Assembly (NCBI RefSeq): GCF_016767715.1
Contig: NZ_CP050145.1
Location: 3,410,001-3,474,000 of the forward strand
Reading direction: 5' to 3'
Length of the DNA: 64,000 nt
Origin: Mycobacteroides chelonae
GTDB lineage: Bacteria > Actinomycetota > Actinomycetes > Mycobacteriales > Mycobacteriaceae
The position numbers were made by a program, and so were the translations under genes. Under the pieces are notes generated by a model. It was not told the DNA's origin and did no database searches. It saw nothing but the letters and a program-made list of their open reading frames with translations. Positions 28,660 through 38,418 of the stretch are shown here, piece by piece; position 1 is the first letter of the stretch, and each line of letters starts with the position of its first letter.

Positions 28660-31600
28660 ATGACCGCCCATACTCAGGCCAACTACGACACCGATGCGGC
28701 GGCCCTGGCGACGAAGCTGTTCGAGTCCGACCCCCAGTTCCGGGCCGCACGGCCTGACCCGGAGGTCATGGATTCTCTGCTGGTGCCCGGCCTGCGGTTG
28801 TCACAGGTGCTTCACGCTCTGCTGACCGGCTATGCCGAACGCCCGGTGATGGGCTTCCGGTCCCGTGAATCGGTCACCGACCCCGCCACCGGTCGCACCG
28901 TTGATCGATTGTTGCCCGCCTTCGAAACCATCACCTACGGACAGCTTCTCGACAACATCTCGGCGATTCTCGCCGAGTGGCAGCACGGCGAGAATCGCAT
29001 TGGTGCCGATGACTTCGTGGCCACCATCGGCTTCTCCAGCCCCGATTACGTCACCCTGGACCTTGCCACTCTCATGAACGGGTCGGTGTCGATTCCACTG
29101 CAACACAACGCATCGGTGACCCAGCTGCGCATGATGCTGGAGGAGACCAGTCCGCGGCTGGTGGCGGCGAGCGCCGACTGTCTGGACCTGGCGGTAGAGG
29201 CGGCATTGGGGCTCACCGATCTGCAGCGGGTGGTGGTGTTCGATTACCGGCCCGACACCGACGATCATCGTGAGAAGCTCGCCGCCGCAAGGGAGCGTCT
29301 ACAGGCTGCCGGCATGCGGGTCGTCGTCGAGCCGCTTGCGGAGGTTATTGCGAACGGCCGGCGGCTGCCCGAGCCCGTGCTGTACACCGCCGGAGACGAC
29401 CAGCGCACGGCGCTGATCATGTACACCTCCGGCAGCACCGGCGCCCCCAAGGGAGCCATGTTCACCGAGTGGACCGTGACCCGCTTCTGGTCTTCGGGCG
29501 CGGCCCCCAACCGGGATACCCCAATCATCAACGTCAACTTCCTGCCGCTCAACCACCTCGCAGGCCGAGTGGGACTACTGACCGCCTTCATCCCCGGCGG
29601 CACCTGCTATTTCGTTCCCGAAAGCGATCTATCGACGCTCTTCGAGGACTGGCAGCTGGCCCGCCCCACACACATGGGCGTGGTACCGCGGGTAGTCGAC
29701 ATGCTGTTCCAGCACTACCAGACACGTGTTGACGCGCTCATCGCCGAGGGCGCCGAGGCCGCGTCGGCCGATCGCACAGCCAAAGCCGAACTGCGCGAGG
29801 ATGTGCTGGGTGGGCGCGTGGTGGCCGGCATGCTCGCGACGGCACCGTTATCCCCTGAGATGAAGACCTTCCTGGAATCCTCTCTCAACTTCCACCTGCT
29901 CGACCTGTATGGCCTCACCGAGGTCGGCGGCGTGTTCCGGGACGGCAAGATCTCTCGTCCGCCGGTGCTCGACTACAAACTCATCGATGTCCCCGAACTC
30001 GGGTACTACACCACCGACAAGCCCCATCCGCGTGGCGAATTGCTGGTGAAGAGCGCCACCGCGACACCCGGGTATTACAAGCGGCCCGATGTCACCGCCG
30101 AGGTCTTCGACGCCGACGGTTACTACCGGACCGGCGACGTGATGGCGGAGATCGCCCCCGACGAGCTGGTATACGTGGATAGGCGTAACAACGTCATCAA
30201 ACTTGCCCAGGGTGAGTTCGTCGCGGTGGCGAATCTGGAAACGGTGTACGTCGGTGCACCGCTGGTCCGCCAGATATTTGTCTACGGGAACAGCGAACGC
30301 GCGTATCTGCTCGCGGTGATCGTGCCCACCGAGGAAGCCTTACGCGCCCACCCGGACCCCGTCGACCTGAAGAACTCGATCCGGGAATCGCTGCAGCGGA
30401 CCGCACGCGTCAGTCATCTGCATTCGTATGAGCTTCCCGCCGACTTCATCATCGAGACCACGCCGTTCAGCATCGAGAGCGGCATGCTCGCGGCCGTCGG
30501 TAAGCCGATACGCCCCAAGATGATCGAGCACTACGGCGATCGGCTCGAACAGCTCTATGCCGACCTCGCCGAAGCCCGCGTCCAAGAGCTGCGACAGCTG
30601 CGCGATACCGCGCAGCAGCGACCGGTCATCGAGACCGTCACCGAGGCGGCCCAGGCGCTGCTCGGCATGTCTTCGGACGCGGTGCGTCCGGACCACCATT
30701 TCATCGATCTCGGTGGAGACTCCCTGTCGGCGTTGACCTTTTCAAACCTGCTGCGCGATCTATTCGACGTCGAGGTGCCGGTCGGCGTGATCACCGGACC
30801 CGCCGCTGATCTGCGCAAGCTCGCCGCCTACGTCGAGGGCGCGAGAGAAAGCGGTGCCGCCACCGCGGCCAGCGTGCACGGCTCAGATGTGACTGTCATC
30901 AACGCGAACGAACTCACTCTCGACAAGTTTATTGATGCCGAAACACTCAGCAGTGCAGCGGAACTGGAGCGATTCTCCGGCGCGGTGGGCACAGTCCTGC
31001 TCACCGGCGCCAACGGCTACCTCGGAAGATTCCTCTGTCTGGAGTGGCTGCAGCGACTGGCCCAGTCCGGTGGCCAGCTGATCTGCCTGGTCCGCGGTGA
31101 TGATGACGACGACGCCCTGGCTCGCCTCGAGGCCGCGTATGGCCACACCGATCAGGTGCTGCTCGATGAATTCCGCGCGCTGGCCCGGCGGCACCTGCGA
31201 GTAATAGCCGCCGATATCACCCAGCCACGTCTGGGCATTGACGACGCTACCTGGGAGCAGTTGGCTCGCGAAGTCGACAAGATTGTCCATCCCGCCGCCC
31301 TGGTGAACCACGTACTGCCCTACAACCAGTTGTTCGGCCCCAATGTTCTTGGCACCGCTGAGGTTATTCGGCTGGCGCTGACGACGCGGATCAAGCCGGT
31401 GACCTATCTGTCGACAATGGCGGTCGCGATGGCGGTGCCCGATTTCGACGAGGACGGGGACATTCGCACGGTCAGCCCCATTCGGCATATCGGCCCGGGC
31501 TACGCCAACGGCTATGCCAACAGCAAGTGGGCGGGCGAGGTGCTGCTACGCGAGGCGTACGACCTATGTGGTCTGCCGGTCAGTGTCTTCCGCTCCGACA

Positions 31601-32181
31601 TGATCCTCACCCACCGCCAGTACAGCGGTCAGCTCAACGTCACCGATGCCTTCACCCGCATGCTCCTGAGCCTGGTACTGACCGGAATCGCACCGCGCAG
31701 CTTCTATCAAGGTGACGGCGACGGCTCCCGCCCCCGGGCCCATTACGAGGGCCTGCCAGTAGATTTCGTCACGGAGGCGATCACCACCCTGGGGCTGGCC
31801 AACTCCGAGGGATTCCGTTCATATGACGTGATGAACCCGCACAATGATGGCATCTCGGTGGACACCTTCGTGGATTGGCTTGTCGAAGACGGCCACACCA
31901 TCGACATCATCGACGACTACGACGAATGGCTGTCGCGTTTCGAGACGGCGCTAAGAGGTCTGCCGGACGACCAACGGCGCAGCTCGGTTCTTCCGCTCCT
32001 GGATGCCTACCGCACCCCGGGCCGCCCGCGCCGCGGCGCCGATACTCCCACCGATCAGTTCCGAAAAGCGGTGCAGAACTACAAGATCGGAAGCGACGAT
32101 GACAGCGCCGACATTCCACATATCGACCACGCGCTCATCACCAAGTACATAGCGGATCTACGGGCGCATGGGTTGCTCTGA
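28660..32181 (+). CDS. car: Carboxylic acid reductase (adenylation-thiolation-reductase, FadD9-like)
   Basis: 1173 residues, the normal length for carboxylic acid reductases, which turn acids into aldehydes using ATP and NADPH. Adenylation domain about residues 1-640, with YTSGSTGAPKGAMFTE near 254 and the YYRTGDVMAE motif near 490. The thiolation domain has its phosphopantetheine Ser at about 688 in DLGGDSLSA. The reductase domain begins near 778 with LLTGANGYLGRF and has the catalytic Tyr/Lys in YANSKWAGE near 952. A phosphopantetheinyl transferase must load it, and none is in the window. GAGAGG seven bases before the ATG. It follows the MGLP glucosyltransferase by 11 bases, so it probably shares that transcript. 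At this point the M. tuberculosis order has Rv3033 instead. Confidence 0.96.
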   Translation: MTAHTQANYDTDAAALATKLFESDPQFRAARPDPEVMDSLLVPGLRLSQVLHALLTGYAERPVMGFRSRESVTDPATGRTVDRLLPAFETITYGQLLDNISAILAEWQHGENRIGADDFVATIGFSSPDYVTLDLATLMNGSVSIPLQHNASVTQLRMMLEETSPRLVAASADCLDLAVEAALGLTDLQRVVVFDYRPDTDDHREKLAAARERLQAAGMRVVVEPLAEVIANGRRLPEPVLYTAGDDQRTALIMYTSGSTGAPKGAMFTEWTVTRFWSSGAAPNRDTPIINVNFLPLNHLAGRVGLLTAFIPGGTCYFVPESDLSTLFEDWQLARPTHMGVVPRVVDMLFQHYQTRVDALIAEGAEAASADRTAKAELREDVLGGRVVAGMLATAPLSPEMKTFLESSLNFHLLDLYGLTEVGGVFRDGKISRPPVLDYKLIDVPELGYYTTDKPHPRGELLVKSATATPGYYKRPDVTAEVFDADGYYRTGDVMAEIAPDELVYVDRRNNVIKLAQGEFVAVANLETVYVGAPLVRQIFVYGNSERAYLLAVIVPTEEALRAHPDPVDLKNSIRESLQRTARVSHLHSYELPADFIIETTPFSIESGMLAAVGKPIRPKMIEHYGDRLEQLYADLAEARVQELRQLRDTAQQRPVIETVTEAAQALLGMSSDAVRPDHHFIDLGGDSLSALTFSNLLRDLFDVEVPVGVITGPAADLRKLAAYVEGARESGAATAASVHGSDVTVINANELTLDKFIDAETLSSAAELERFSGAVGTVLLTGANGYLGRFLCLEWLQRLAQSGGQLICLVRGDDDDDALARLEAAYGHTDQVLLDEFRALARRHLRVIAADITQPRLGIDDATWEQLAREVDKIVHPAALVNHVLPYNQLFGPNVLGTAEVIRLALTTRIKPVTYLSTMAVAMAVPDFDEDGDIRTVSPIRHIGPGYANGYANSKWAGEVLLREAYDLCGLPVSVFRSDMILTHRQYSGQLNVTDAFTRMLLSLVLTGIAPRSFYQGDGDGSRPRAHYEGLPVDFVTEAITTLGLANSEGFRSYDVMNPHNDGISVDTFVDWLVEDGHTIDIIDDYDEWLSRFETALRGLPDDQRRSSVLPLLDAYRTPGRPRRGADTPTDQFRKAVQNYKIGSDDDSADIPHIDHALITKYIADLRAHGLL

Positions 32182-32268
32182 ACGCGCACGTAGTCCCATC
32201 TCTCTCCACCAATACCGGACGAGCACTGACAGGGCTCAACTCATCTTCAGGGCGGTTATCACGTCCAC

Positions 32269-32709
32269 TCAGCGGCGTGATTTGAGGAGTTTCATGGTCA
32301 ACCGCGAGTCAACGCGGGCAATCGCCGGGTCGCCCATGAGCTTGATGCTCAACCACTGCTCATAGGCCGCGAGGTCGGCGGTCTGCACCCGGATGAAGTA
32401 GTCGGGAATACCGAACATGCGCCTGAGTTCGGCGACTTCGTCCATCGCGACCAGGCGCTCCTCGAAGGACGCCACAGTGGCGAGGTCTTTGGCCACGAGA
32501 TCGGCGTAGATGATCACCTCGAAGTCGCGCCCCAGTGCCGCCGGATTCACCAACGCGGTGTAGCCGGTGATGACGCCCTCGGCCTCCAAGCGGCGGACGC
32601 GTCGCAAGCACGGTGCCGGGGTGAGGCCGACCCGGTCAGCCAACTCCTGATTCGTCAGGCGACCGCTAACCTGCAGCTGATTGATTATTGCGCGATCAAG
32701 CCTGTCCAT
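32269..32709 (-). CDS. Lrp/AsnC family transcriptional regulator
   Basis: 146 residues. N-terminal winged helix-turn-helix (MDRLDRAIINQLQVSGRLTNQELADRVGLTPAPCLRRVRRLEAEGVI) and C-terminal RAM ligand-binding domain (FEVIIYADLVAKDLATVASFEE with GIPDYFIRVQTAD). Lrp proteins usually sense amino acids and control their transport. It is divergent from azlC, and an inverted repeat lies between them, so it likely regulates azlCD and itself. The ATG at 32709 is preceded by AT-rich TATAGA that could be a -10, giving an almost leaderless mRNA. Confidence 0.93.
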   Translation of the reverse strand: MDRLDRAIINQLQVSGRLTNQELADRVGLTPAPCLRRVRRLEAEGVITGYTALVNPAALGRDFEVIIYADLVAKDLATVASFEERLVAMDEVAELRRMFGIPDYFIRVQTADLAAYEQWLSIKLMGDPAIARVDSRLTMKLLKSRR

Positions 32710-32715
32710 GCATCT

Positions 32716-32748
32716 ATATTGCCGGAATGACCTCCCGATGAGCAATAT
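32716..32748. promoter_or_regulatory. Inverted repeat between lrp-type gene and azlC
   Basis: ATATTGC (32716-32722) and GCAATAT (32742-32748) form a perfect 7-base inverted repeat with a 19-base spacer, centre to centre about 26 bases. A second interrupted repeat, GAGCA and TGCTC, overlaps the right arm. Lrp proteins bind such spaced half sites as octamers. The -10-like TATGAT at 32778 lies six bases before the azlC ATG (leaderless start). Confidence 0.55.
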
Positions 32749-32788
32749 GCACAATCATCATGCTCGCGTACCACTCTATGATTGCTAC

Positions 32789-33517
32789 ATGAATCAGGAG
32801 GTGTTGCCGCCACAGCCTCGACACCGGGATGAGCTGGTCAAAGCAGTCAGCCATGCTGGCGTTGTCTGGGCGGGGTTGTTTGCCCTCGGTATCGGATTAG
32901 GCGTCGTGGTCACCTCTCATGGGCTCCCCTGGTGGCTGGCACCGATCATCTCCGGAGTCCTGTTCGCAGGCTCGGTCGAGTTCATCTTGATGGGCATGCT
33001 GTCTGCGGGCGCATCAGTGCCGGCCATAGCGCTGACGACTTTCCTCGTCAATTCCCGCCATCTCTTCTACGGGATGTCATTCCCCCTTGACCGAGTCGCC
33101 AGCCGACTGGGCAAGTCGTACAGCATGTTCGCGCTATGTGACGAGGCCTACGCATTGATCACCGCGCTGGACCGCCGGGCGTTGAGCTCGCGCCGGATTC
33201 TGTGGACCCAATGCGGTCTGCACCTTTCATGGGTTGCGGGGGCGACCACCGGCGGTCTCGCCGGAGCCTCCTTCCTCAGCGGACTGAAGGGGCTGGATTT
33301 CGTGCTCATCGCCATGTTCTTGGTGCTCGTTCTTGACACCTACCGTTTGCGGCCGGATATCCCGGGTATCGCGCTCGCGGTGGCGGCGGCACTCGCGGCA
33401 CTGGCGATCGCCCCTGGCGCGATGATTCTCGTGGCCATGTGCTGCTACACCGTCACTCTTGTTGTCCGGCACCACCTTACCCACTCCGGCACGGAAGAGC
33501 GGGCAGGCCATGCCTGA
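32789..33517 (+). CDS. azlC: AzlC family branched-chain amino acid exporter, large subunit
   Basis: 242 residues with the AzlC pattern: WAGLFALGIGLGVVVTSHGLPWWLAPIISGVLFAGSVEFILMGML, then FLVNSRHLFYGMSFPL and FALCDEAYAL. About five to six membrane segments. Together with AzlD it exports branched-chain amino acids (BrnFE in corynebacteria). The start at 32789 is preceded by a -10-like TATGAT with the ATG at the predicted transcription start; ATG 32738 is an alternative. Overlaps azlD by eight bases. Probably controlled by the divergent Lrp-type regulator. Confidence 0.92.
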   Translation: MNQEVLPPQPRHRDELVKAVSHAGVVWAGLFALGIGLGVVVTSHGLPWWLAPIISGVLFAGSVEFILMGMLSAGASVPAIALTTFLVNSRHLFYGMSFPLDRVASRLGKSYSMFALCDEAYALITALDRRALSSRRILWTQCGLHLSWVAGATTGGLAGASFLSGLKGLDFVLIAMFLVLVLDTYRLRPDIPGIALAVAAALAALAIAPGAMILVAMCCYTVTLVVRHHLTHSGTEERAGHA

Positions 33518-33860
33518 ACCCGCTTACATCGCAGCGGCTTTGGTCTCCGCCGTGGTGATCACCTTCGCCTTGCGGGCTCTACCCTTCGCTGCCCGAAACG
33601 CCATCAAGAACAGCGGGCTGGCTGCCGACCTGGGACGCTGGATTCCACTGGGCGCCATCGCCATTCTCGCCGTGTATTGCCTTTCGACGATCAACCTGAC
33701 GGGACCGTCACACGGCGCCGGGCCCATCGTCGGCGTGGTGACGACAGTGGGCATACATCTCTGGCGACGCAACGCGGTGCTCAGCATCGTGGTCGGCACC
33801 CTCGCCTGCCTGATCATCACCAACGTGGGCGAGACACACCTCGGGCTCATCGCCGGGTAA
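33510..33860 (+). CDS. azlD: AzlD family transporter, small subunit
   Basis: 116 residues with four predicted membrane segments (AYIAAALVSAVVITFALRALPF, the WIPLGAIAILAVYCL stretch and the C-terminal LSIVVGTLACLIITNVG). AzlD/BrnE partners AzlC/BrnF in the export of branched-chain amino acids. Its ATG lies eight bases inside the end of azlC, so translation is coupled. Confidence 0.91.
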   Translation: MPEPAYIAAALVSAVVITFALRALPFAARNAIKNSGLAADLGRWIPLGAIAILAVYCLSTINLTGPSHGAGPIVGVVTTVGIHLWRRNAVLSIVVGTLACLIITNVGETHLGLIAG

Positions 33861-33960
33861 ATCCACCTGGTGCACCCTGGACGCCTCAAGTGCTCATTGG
33901 ATCAACAGTGTTCAGCTACGGTCGACGCATCGCCGCCAAACACTCTGGGAATCAGAGCAT

Positions 33961-34608
33961 CTAAGACTCAGGGAGCCGATGTAGCTGTGTCGGCGCCGCC
34001 AGTCCGTGAGAGAAGAAGTGCACCACATCATCGATGAGGTATTGGTTGCGCTCCCCTTTCACCAGGCCATATTTATCGGCGAGATAGTCCCTGTTCATAG
34101 CGTGCATGAGGGACATGCCGAGCATCGTTTCTACGCGAAAAGCTAGGACCTCCGTAGGTACTTCAGGCAGCAATGGCGATAACGCCGCGACCAGCCGGCC
34201 TATCCCCTCTTGGACGATGTCCTCCCGGGTTTGTTCAAACCGCACATCGCCCTCGAGTACCGGTTTGACCCCTATTTCCATGAACAAAGCAATCTGCTGC
34301 GCGTCGGCAGACACATGCGGCGAAAGAAACGCGACAACAAGATCTTCGACCGTATGGCCCGGCGTCCGTATCACCTCGTCGAGGCGGCGACTCCGCTCGG
34401 CAAGGGCAGGTTCCATGATCCTCAGCATGAGAGCTCGCAAGAGCGCATCCTTGCTTCCGAACGTGTAGTTGACGGCATTGACGTTCATACCGGCCAGCCC
34501 AGTCACCCGACGCACAGATAGCGCCGCCAGACCGTCTTCGAGCAGCACCTGTTCGGTCGCCTCCAGCAGCCTCGTACGCGCATCCGCCTGGTTCACCAAG
34601 TTATTCAA
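33961..34608 (-). CDS. TetR family regulator next to FAD oxidoreductase
   Basis: 215 residues with an N-terminal helix-turn-helix (ARTRLLEATEQVLLEDGLAALSVRRVTGLAGMNVNAVNYTFGSKDALLRAL) and a C-terminal ligand-binding domain of unknown specificity. The start is either TTG 34608 or GTG 34596; neither has a clear RBS. It lies 36 bases downstream of the FAD-dependent oxidoreductase on the same strand, so it is probably the repressor of that enzyme. Codon choice is slightly less GC-biased than the core genes, suggesting acquired DNA. Confidence 0.87.
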   Translation of the reverse strand: MNNLVNQADARTRLLEATEQVLLEDGLAALSVRRVTGLAGMNVNAVNYTFGSKDALLRALMLRIMEPALAERSRRLDEVIRTPGHTVEDLVVAFLSPHVSADAQQIALFMEIGVKPVLEGDVRFEQTREDIVQEGIGRLVAALSPLLPEVPTEVLAFRVETMLGMSLMHAMNRDYLADKYGLVKGERNQYLIDDVVHFFSHGLAAPTQLHRLPES

Positions 34609-34644
34609 ACATCGCGCGGGGCGTTAGCGGCCAAGCTGCCACGC

Positions 34645-36036
34645 CTAACTTGCTTCGGATACCGAACGTAGCGACTCGATACTCTTCGGCTTACTCAGCC
34701 CGGACGACAGCACTGGCAGCTCCCGGTATCGGCGTGCTCCGATCCGATGCCCCGGGTAAGCAACGGCAATCCTCCCGATTTGACGTGCTTGCCATATTGC
34801 CGCTTTGGCCGTCGGAGTCAACTGGCCTGGCTTCGTGGCCACCGCGGCGGCAATGTACGCGACCATCCGCGAAACGTCCCTTAACCGGAGGGAACTGTGC
34901 GGCTTGACGGTACGCGGCAGGATCGCCTGCAGCATCCGCTCCAAAGCCACATCGCTCTTACCCAGAGTCCGGAAGGCCGCATCCGTGACGGCCGCAGGAT
35001 TAGTCAGCTCACCTAGAGTTGATGCGGCCCAATACATTTCCACTGTATCCAGGTCGCGCCATCGCCACCAGTCCAACAATTCTTTGTCGATGGTGCCGCC
35101 GCCCAATCCTGCCACGATGCGAGCCGCCAAGGACTCGCTCTGGCGGAACGCATCGGCCATTCCCTGCCCGGGCGCCGGGTCTTTGAAATGGCCGGCGTCG
35201 CCCACCAGCACCCAGCCGGGGCCTGCAGCCGTTCGGAAGTAGCCGTGCCAGCGCCGCAGGATGCGCAACGGCCCCCGGCGCGTCGCTCCCGCGACCGCCT
35301 CGGCCATCTCGGGCCAACGTGCCAGCGCGGCATCGAAGTTCGCGTAACGGTCCGCCAGAAAGGCATCGGCCTTGGCCATCGGTGTACCCATCATGGCGAT
35401 GTAGATGCCGTTATCCAAAGGAAGCGCGATACCGTTCCCCTCCCCGACCCGACCCATCACCAGGTCATACGGAGGGGTCGCACCCTCGTAGAATGACCAC
35501 GTCGGCATGTACGAGCCAGGGATGGTCAGATACTCCCGCGCTCCAACACGTTCGGCGATTCGCGAATGCTGTCCGTCTGCGCCGACTACGAGTTCGGCGT
35601 GGATGGGTCCACTCTGCGTTTCCAGTCCGACGACGCGCCCTTTGTCGGTCAAGACACCGTCGACGCGACAGCCGGTACGGATCTCAGCGCCCGCACGGGC
35701 GACGTGCTCCAGGAGAATCGGGTCGAAGGTCTCGCGCCGAATACCAAGCATTACTCCGATGACACCGGGGTCAGGTCGGGTGGTGACGCTCACGTCGTTA
35801 CTACGCAACCGCATGGTCCGCAGTGGCGTCGCCCCTGCATCCACGACGTCGTCGAGCACACCCAAACGCTCCAAAACTGCTGTGCCACTGGGCGTGAAAA
35901 GGTGCGTCGAAGCCTTGTCCGTGGGGAATCGAGCCTTGTCGAGCAAGCACACCGAGAGCCCCTGCCGCGCCAGCTGAATGGCGAGCGAGGCGCCAGCGCA
36001 TCGTGCGCCAACGATCGCCACGTCGAACGTGTCCAT
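34645..36036 (-). CDS. FAD-dependent oxidoreductase (PHBH/GR2-type monooxygenase or reductase)
   Basis: 463 residues. FAD motif GXGXXG variant in FDVAIVGARCAGASLAIQLARQGLSVCLLD (GARCAG), the DG-type motif ELVVGADGQHSRIAE and the GD motif GWVLVGDAGHFKDPAPGQGMADAFRQSE, all three of the aromatic-hydroxylase/geranylgeranyl reductase superfamily. Substrate unknown. ATG 36036 is preferred because GGAGGG lies six bases upstream. A TTGACA promoter-like element lies about 50 bases before it, followed by the palindrome CGTTAACG. Probably controlled by the TetR gene downstream. Confidence 0.89.
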   Translation of the reverse strand: MDTFDVAIVGARCAGASLAIQLARQGLSVCLLDKARFPTDKASTHLFTPSGTAVLERLGVLDDVVDAGATPLRTMRLRSNDVSVTTRPDPGVIGVMLGIRRETFDPILLEHVARAGAEIRTGCRVDGVLTDKGRVVGLETQSGPIHAELVVGADGQHSRIAERVGAREYLTIPGSYMPTWSFYEGATPPYDLVMGRVGEGNGIALPLDNGIYIAMMGTPMAKADAFLADRYANFDAALARWPEMAEAVAGATRRGPLRILRRWHGYFRTAAGPGWVLVGDAGHFKDPAPGQGMADAFRQSESLAARIVAGLGGGTIDKELLDWWRWRDLDTVEMYWAASTLGELTNPAAVTDAAFRTLGKSDVALERMLQAILPRTVKPHSSLRLRDVSRMVAYIAAAVATKPGQLTPTAKAAIWQARQIGRIAVAYPGHRIGARRYRELPVLSSGLSKPKSIESLRSVSEAS

Positions 36037-36120
36037 CGACAACCCTCCACCGACTAGACCGAATGGTGTAGTGGGCTACGTTAACGAAACTGGCTCAAAT
36101 GTCAATATGGGTGCTCGCCC

Positions 36121-37158
<1,038 letters not shown>

Positions 37159-37237
37159 CTAACACGTCGCGCTCTCCCCGGGAATGGGCATGGAGGCCGT
37201 GACGTTTGCCACACCGCACGGCCCATGACCCTTGCCG

Positions 37238-37714
37238 TCACACCCGGGTATAGGCCGGCCCCTCCGGCAGCAGGTGCTTGTCGACGAGCTTGTGCCAGCG
37301 CCGCTGTCGATAGCGGAAGATGGCCGTCGCTCCCCTGGCTGCCAGCCCGGTGAGCGGCCCGGCATCGATGTCTATGGAATCGCTGTACCGGCAGCGACCG
37401 TCCCCGAGGGGTTGCACATGAAGGGTGTGGTTCCAGGTGCGCAGAATGCCGCCACGCTCGTTGGTGCGCACGGTACGGGTCTTCTCGTCGACCTCGATCA
37501 CGTGAATGGTGTGTCGGTACAACGGAATCAGATGCAACCCCCACAGCCATGCAGTGCCGATCTCGCCCACCCGCATGGGGTCGGTGCGCCCCGTCAGCGC
37601 GGGAATGCCGAACAATCCACGGCACAGGTACAGGAAGGTGCCGGCATATCGCATGGCACTCCACACCCGGTCGGCATCGGTGGGAAGTTCAGTTTCCAGA
37701 TAGACCGTCCTCAT
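37238..37714 (-). CDS. SRPBCC family protein (polyketide cyclase/START fold)
   Basis: 158 residues with the START-fold pattern: an N-terminal strand MRTVYLETELPTDADRVWSAMRYAGTFLYLCRG and a C-terminal helix (LTGLAARGATAIFRYRQRRWHKLVDKHL). Such proteins bind hydrophobic ligands in a cavity; function here unknown. ATG 37714 has AAGGAA six bases upstream; the frame allows ATG 37729. It is divergent from a TetR gene, and a 14-base palindrome lies between them. Confidence 0.84.
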   Translation of the reverse strand: MRTVYLETELPTDADRVWSAMRYAGTFLYLCRGLFGIPALTGRTDPMRVGEIGTAWLWGLHLIPLYRHTIHVIEVDEKTRTVRTNERGGILRTWNHTLHVQPLGDGRCRYSDSIDIDAGPLTGLAARGATAIFRYRQRRWHKLVDKHLLPEGPAYTRV

Positions 37715-37751
37715 CTCATTTCCTTCCATATATGCTGGTCAATGACTATTA

Positions 37752-37765
37752 TGAGTAATTACTCA
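37752..37765. promoter_or_regulatory. Palindromic operator candidate, TetR/SRPBCC intergenic
   Basis: TGAGTAATTACTCA is a perfect 14-base palindrome midway between the divergent SRPBCC and TetR genes, 37 bases from the SRPBCC start and 38 bases from the TetR start. The position and the TGAGT half-site fit a TetR dimer that represses both genes. Confidence 0.6.
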
Positions 37766-37803
37766 CATAAGCGGTACTCGCTTTTGGGGAAGGTGCCAGC
37801 ACC

Positions 37804-38415
37804 ATGCTCAACACCCGGCTACAGCCACGCAAGCAGCCACGACAGGACCGCGCAGGGTCCACCCGGCGGCGCATCCTCGATGCGGCTGCTCACGTTTTCG
37901 CCGACTTCGGTTACGCCGCCGGGACCACCAATCGCATCGCCGAGCGGGCCGATATCTCGATCGGCTCGCTGTATCAGTACTTCCCCAACAAGGACTCCAT
38001 CCTCGTCGAGCTGATGACCGCGCACACCGAAGAAGGGTTCGCCCTCATCCAGCGGCATCTGTCTGCAGGACTGCCCAATTCGATCGAAGACACCCTGCGA
38101 GTCTTCGTCAGGGCAGCCATCGACAACCATCGCGACAACCCACGGTTGCACCGGGTGCTCTTCGAAGAGGCGCCGCGCCCACCCGAGTTCCTGGCCCTGT
38201 TGCATCGCTCGGAAGATTCCGTCGTCGCTGCGGCCGAGACGCTCCTGGCAACACACCCCGAGGTCCGGATAGCCGAAACAGCCATGGCGGCAAGGATGGT
38301 GGTGGCGACCATCGAGTCACTGGTACACCGCCTGGTGGCCGGTCCACGACCGGTCGATACGCAGCTGTTCGAGGACGAGCTGGTCAACATGTTGACGCGG
38401 TACCTGACACACTGA
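37804..38415 (+). CDS. TetR family transcriptional regulator
   Basis: 203 residues. The N-terminal DNA-binding domain is unmistakable (STRRRILDAAAHVFADFGYAAGTTNRIAERADISIGSLYQYFPNKDSILVELM). The C-terminal domain (TetR_C, RVLFEEAPRPPEFLALL) is of a type that usually senses small hydrophobic ligands. ATG with GGGGAAGG nine bases upstream. It is divergent from the SRPBCC gene and next to a perfect 14-base palindrome that is the likely operator. It converges on the duplicated hydrolase genes with three bases between stops. Confidence 0.93.
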   Translation: MLNTRLQPRKQPRQDRAGSTRRRILDAAAHVFADFGYAAGTTNRIAERADISIGSLYQYFPNKDSILVELMTAHTEEGFALIQRHLSAGLPNSIEDTLRVFVRAAIDNHRDNPRLHRVLFEEAPRPPEFLALLHRSEDSVVAAAETLLATHPEVRIAETAMAARMVVATIESLVHRLVAGPRPVDTQLFEDELVNMLTRYLTH

Positions 38416-38418
38416 GGG

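Noticed and set aside
33940..33960. CTCTG/CAGAG hairpin between azlD and the TetR gene
   Set aside because: Five-base stem without U-tract; too weak to call a terminator.
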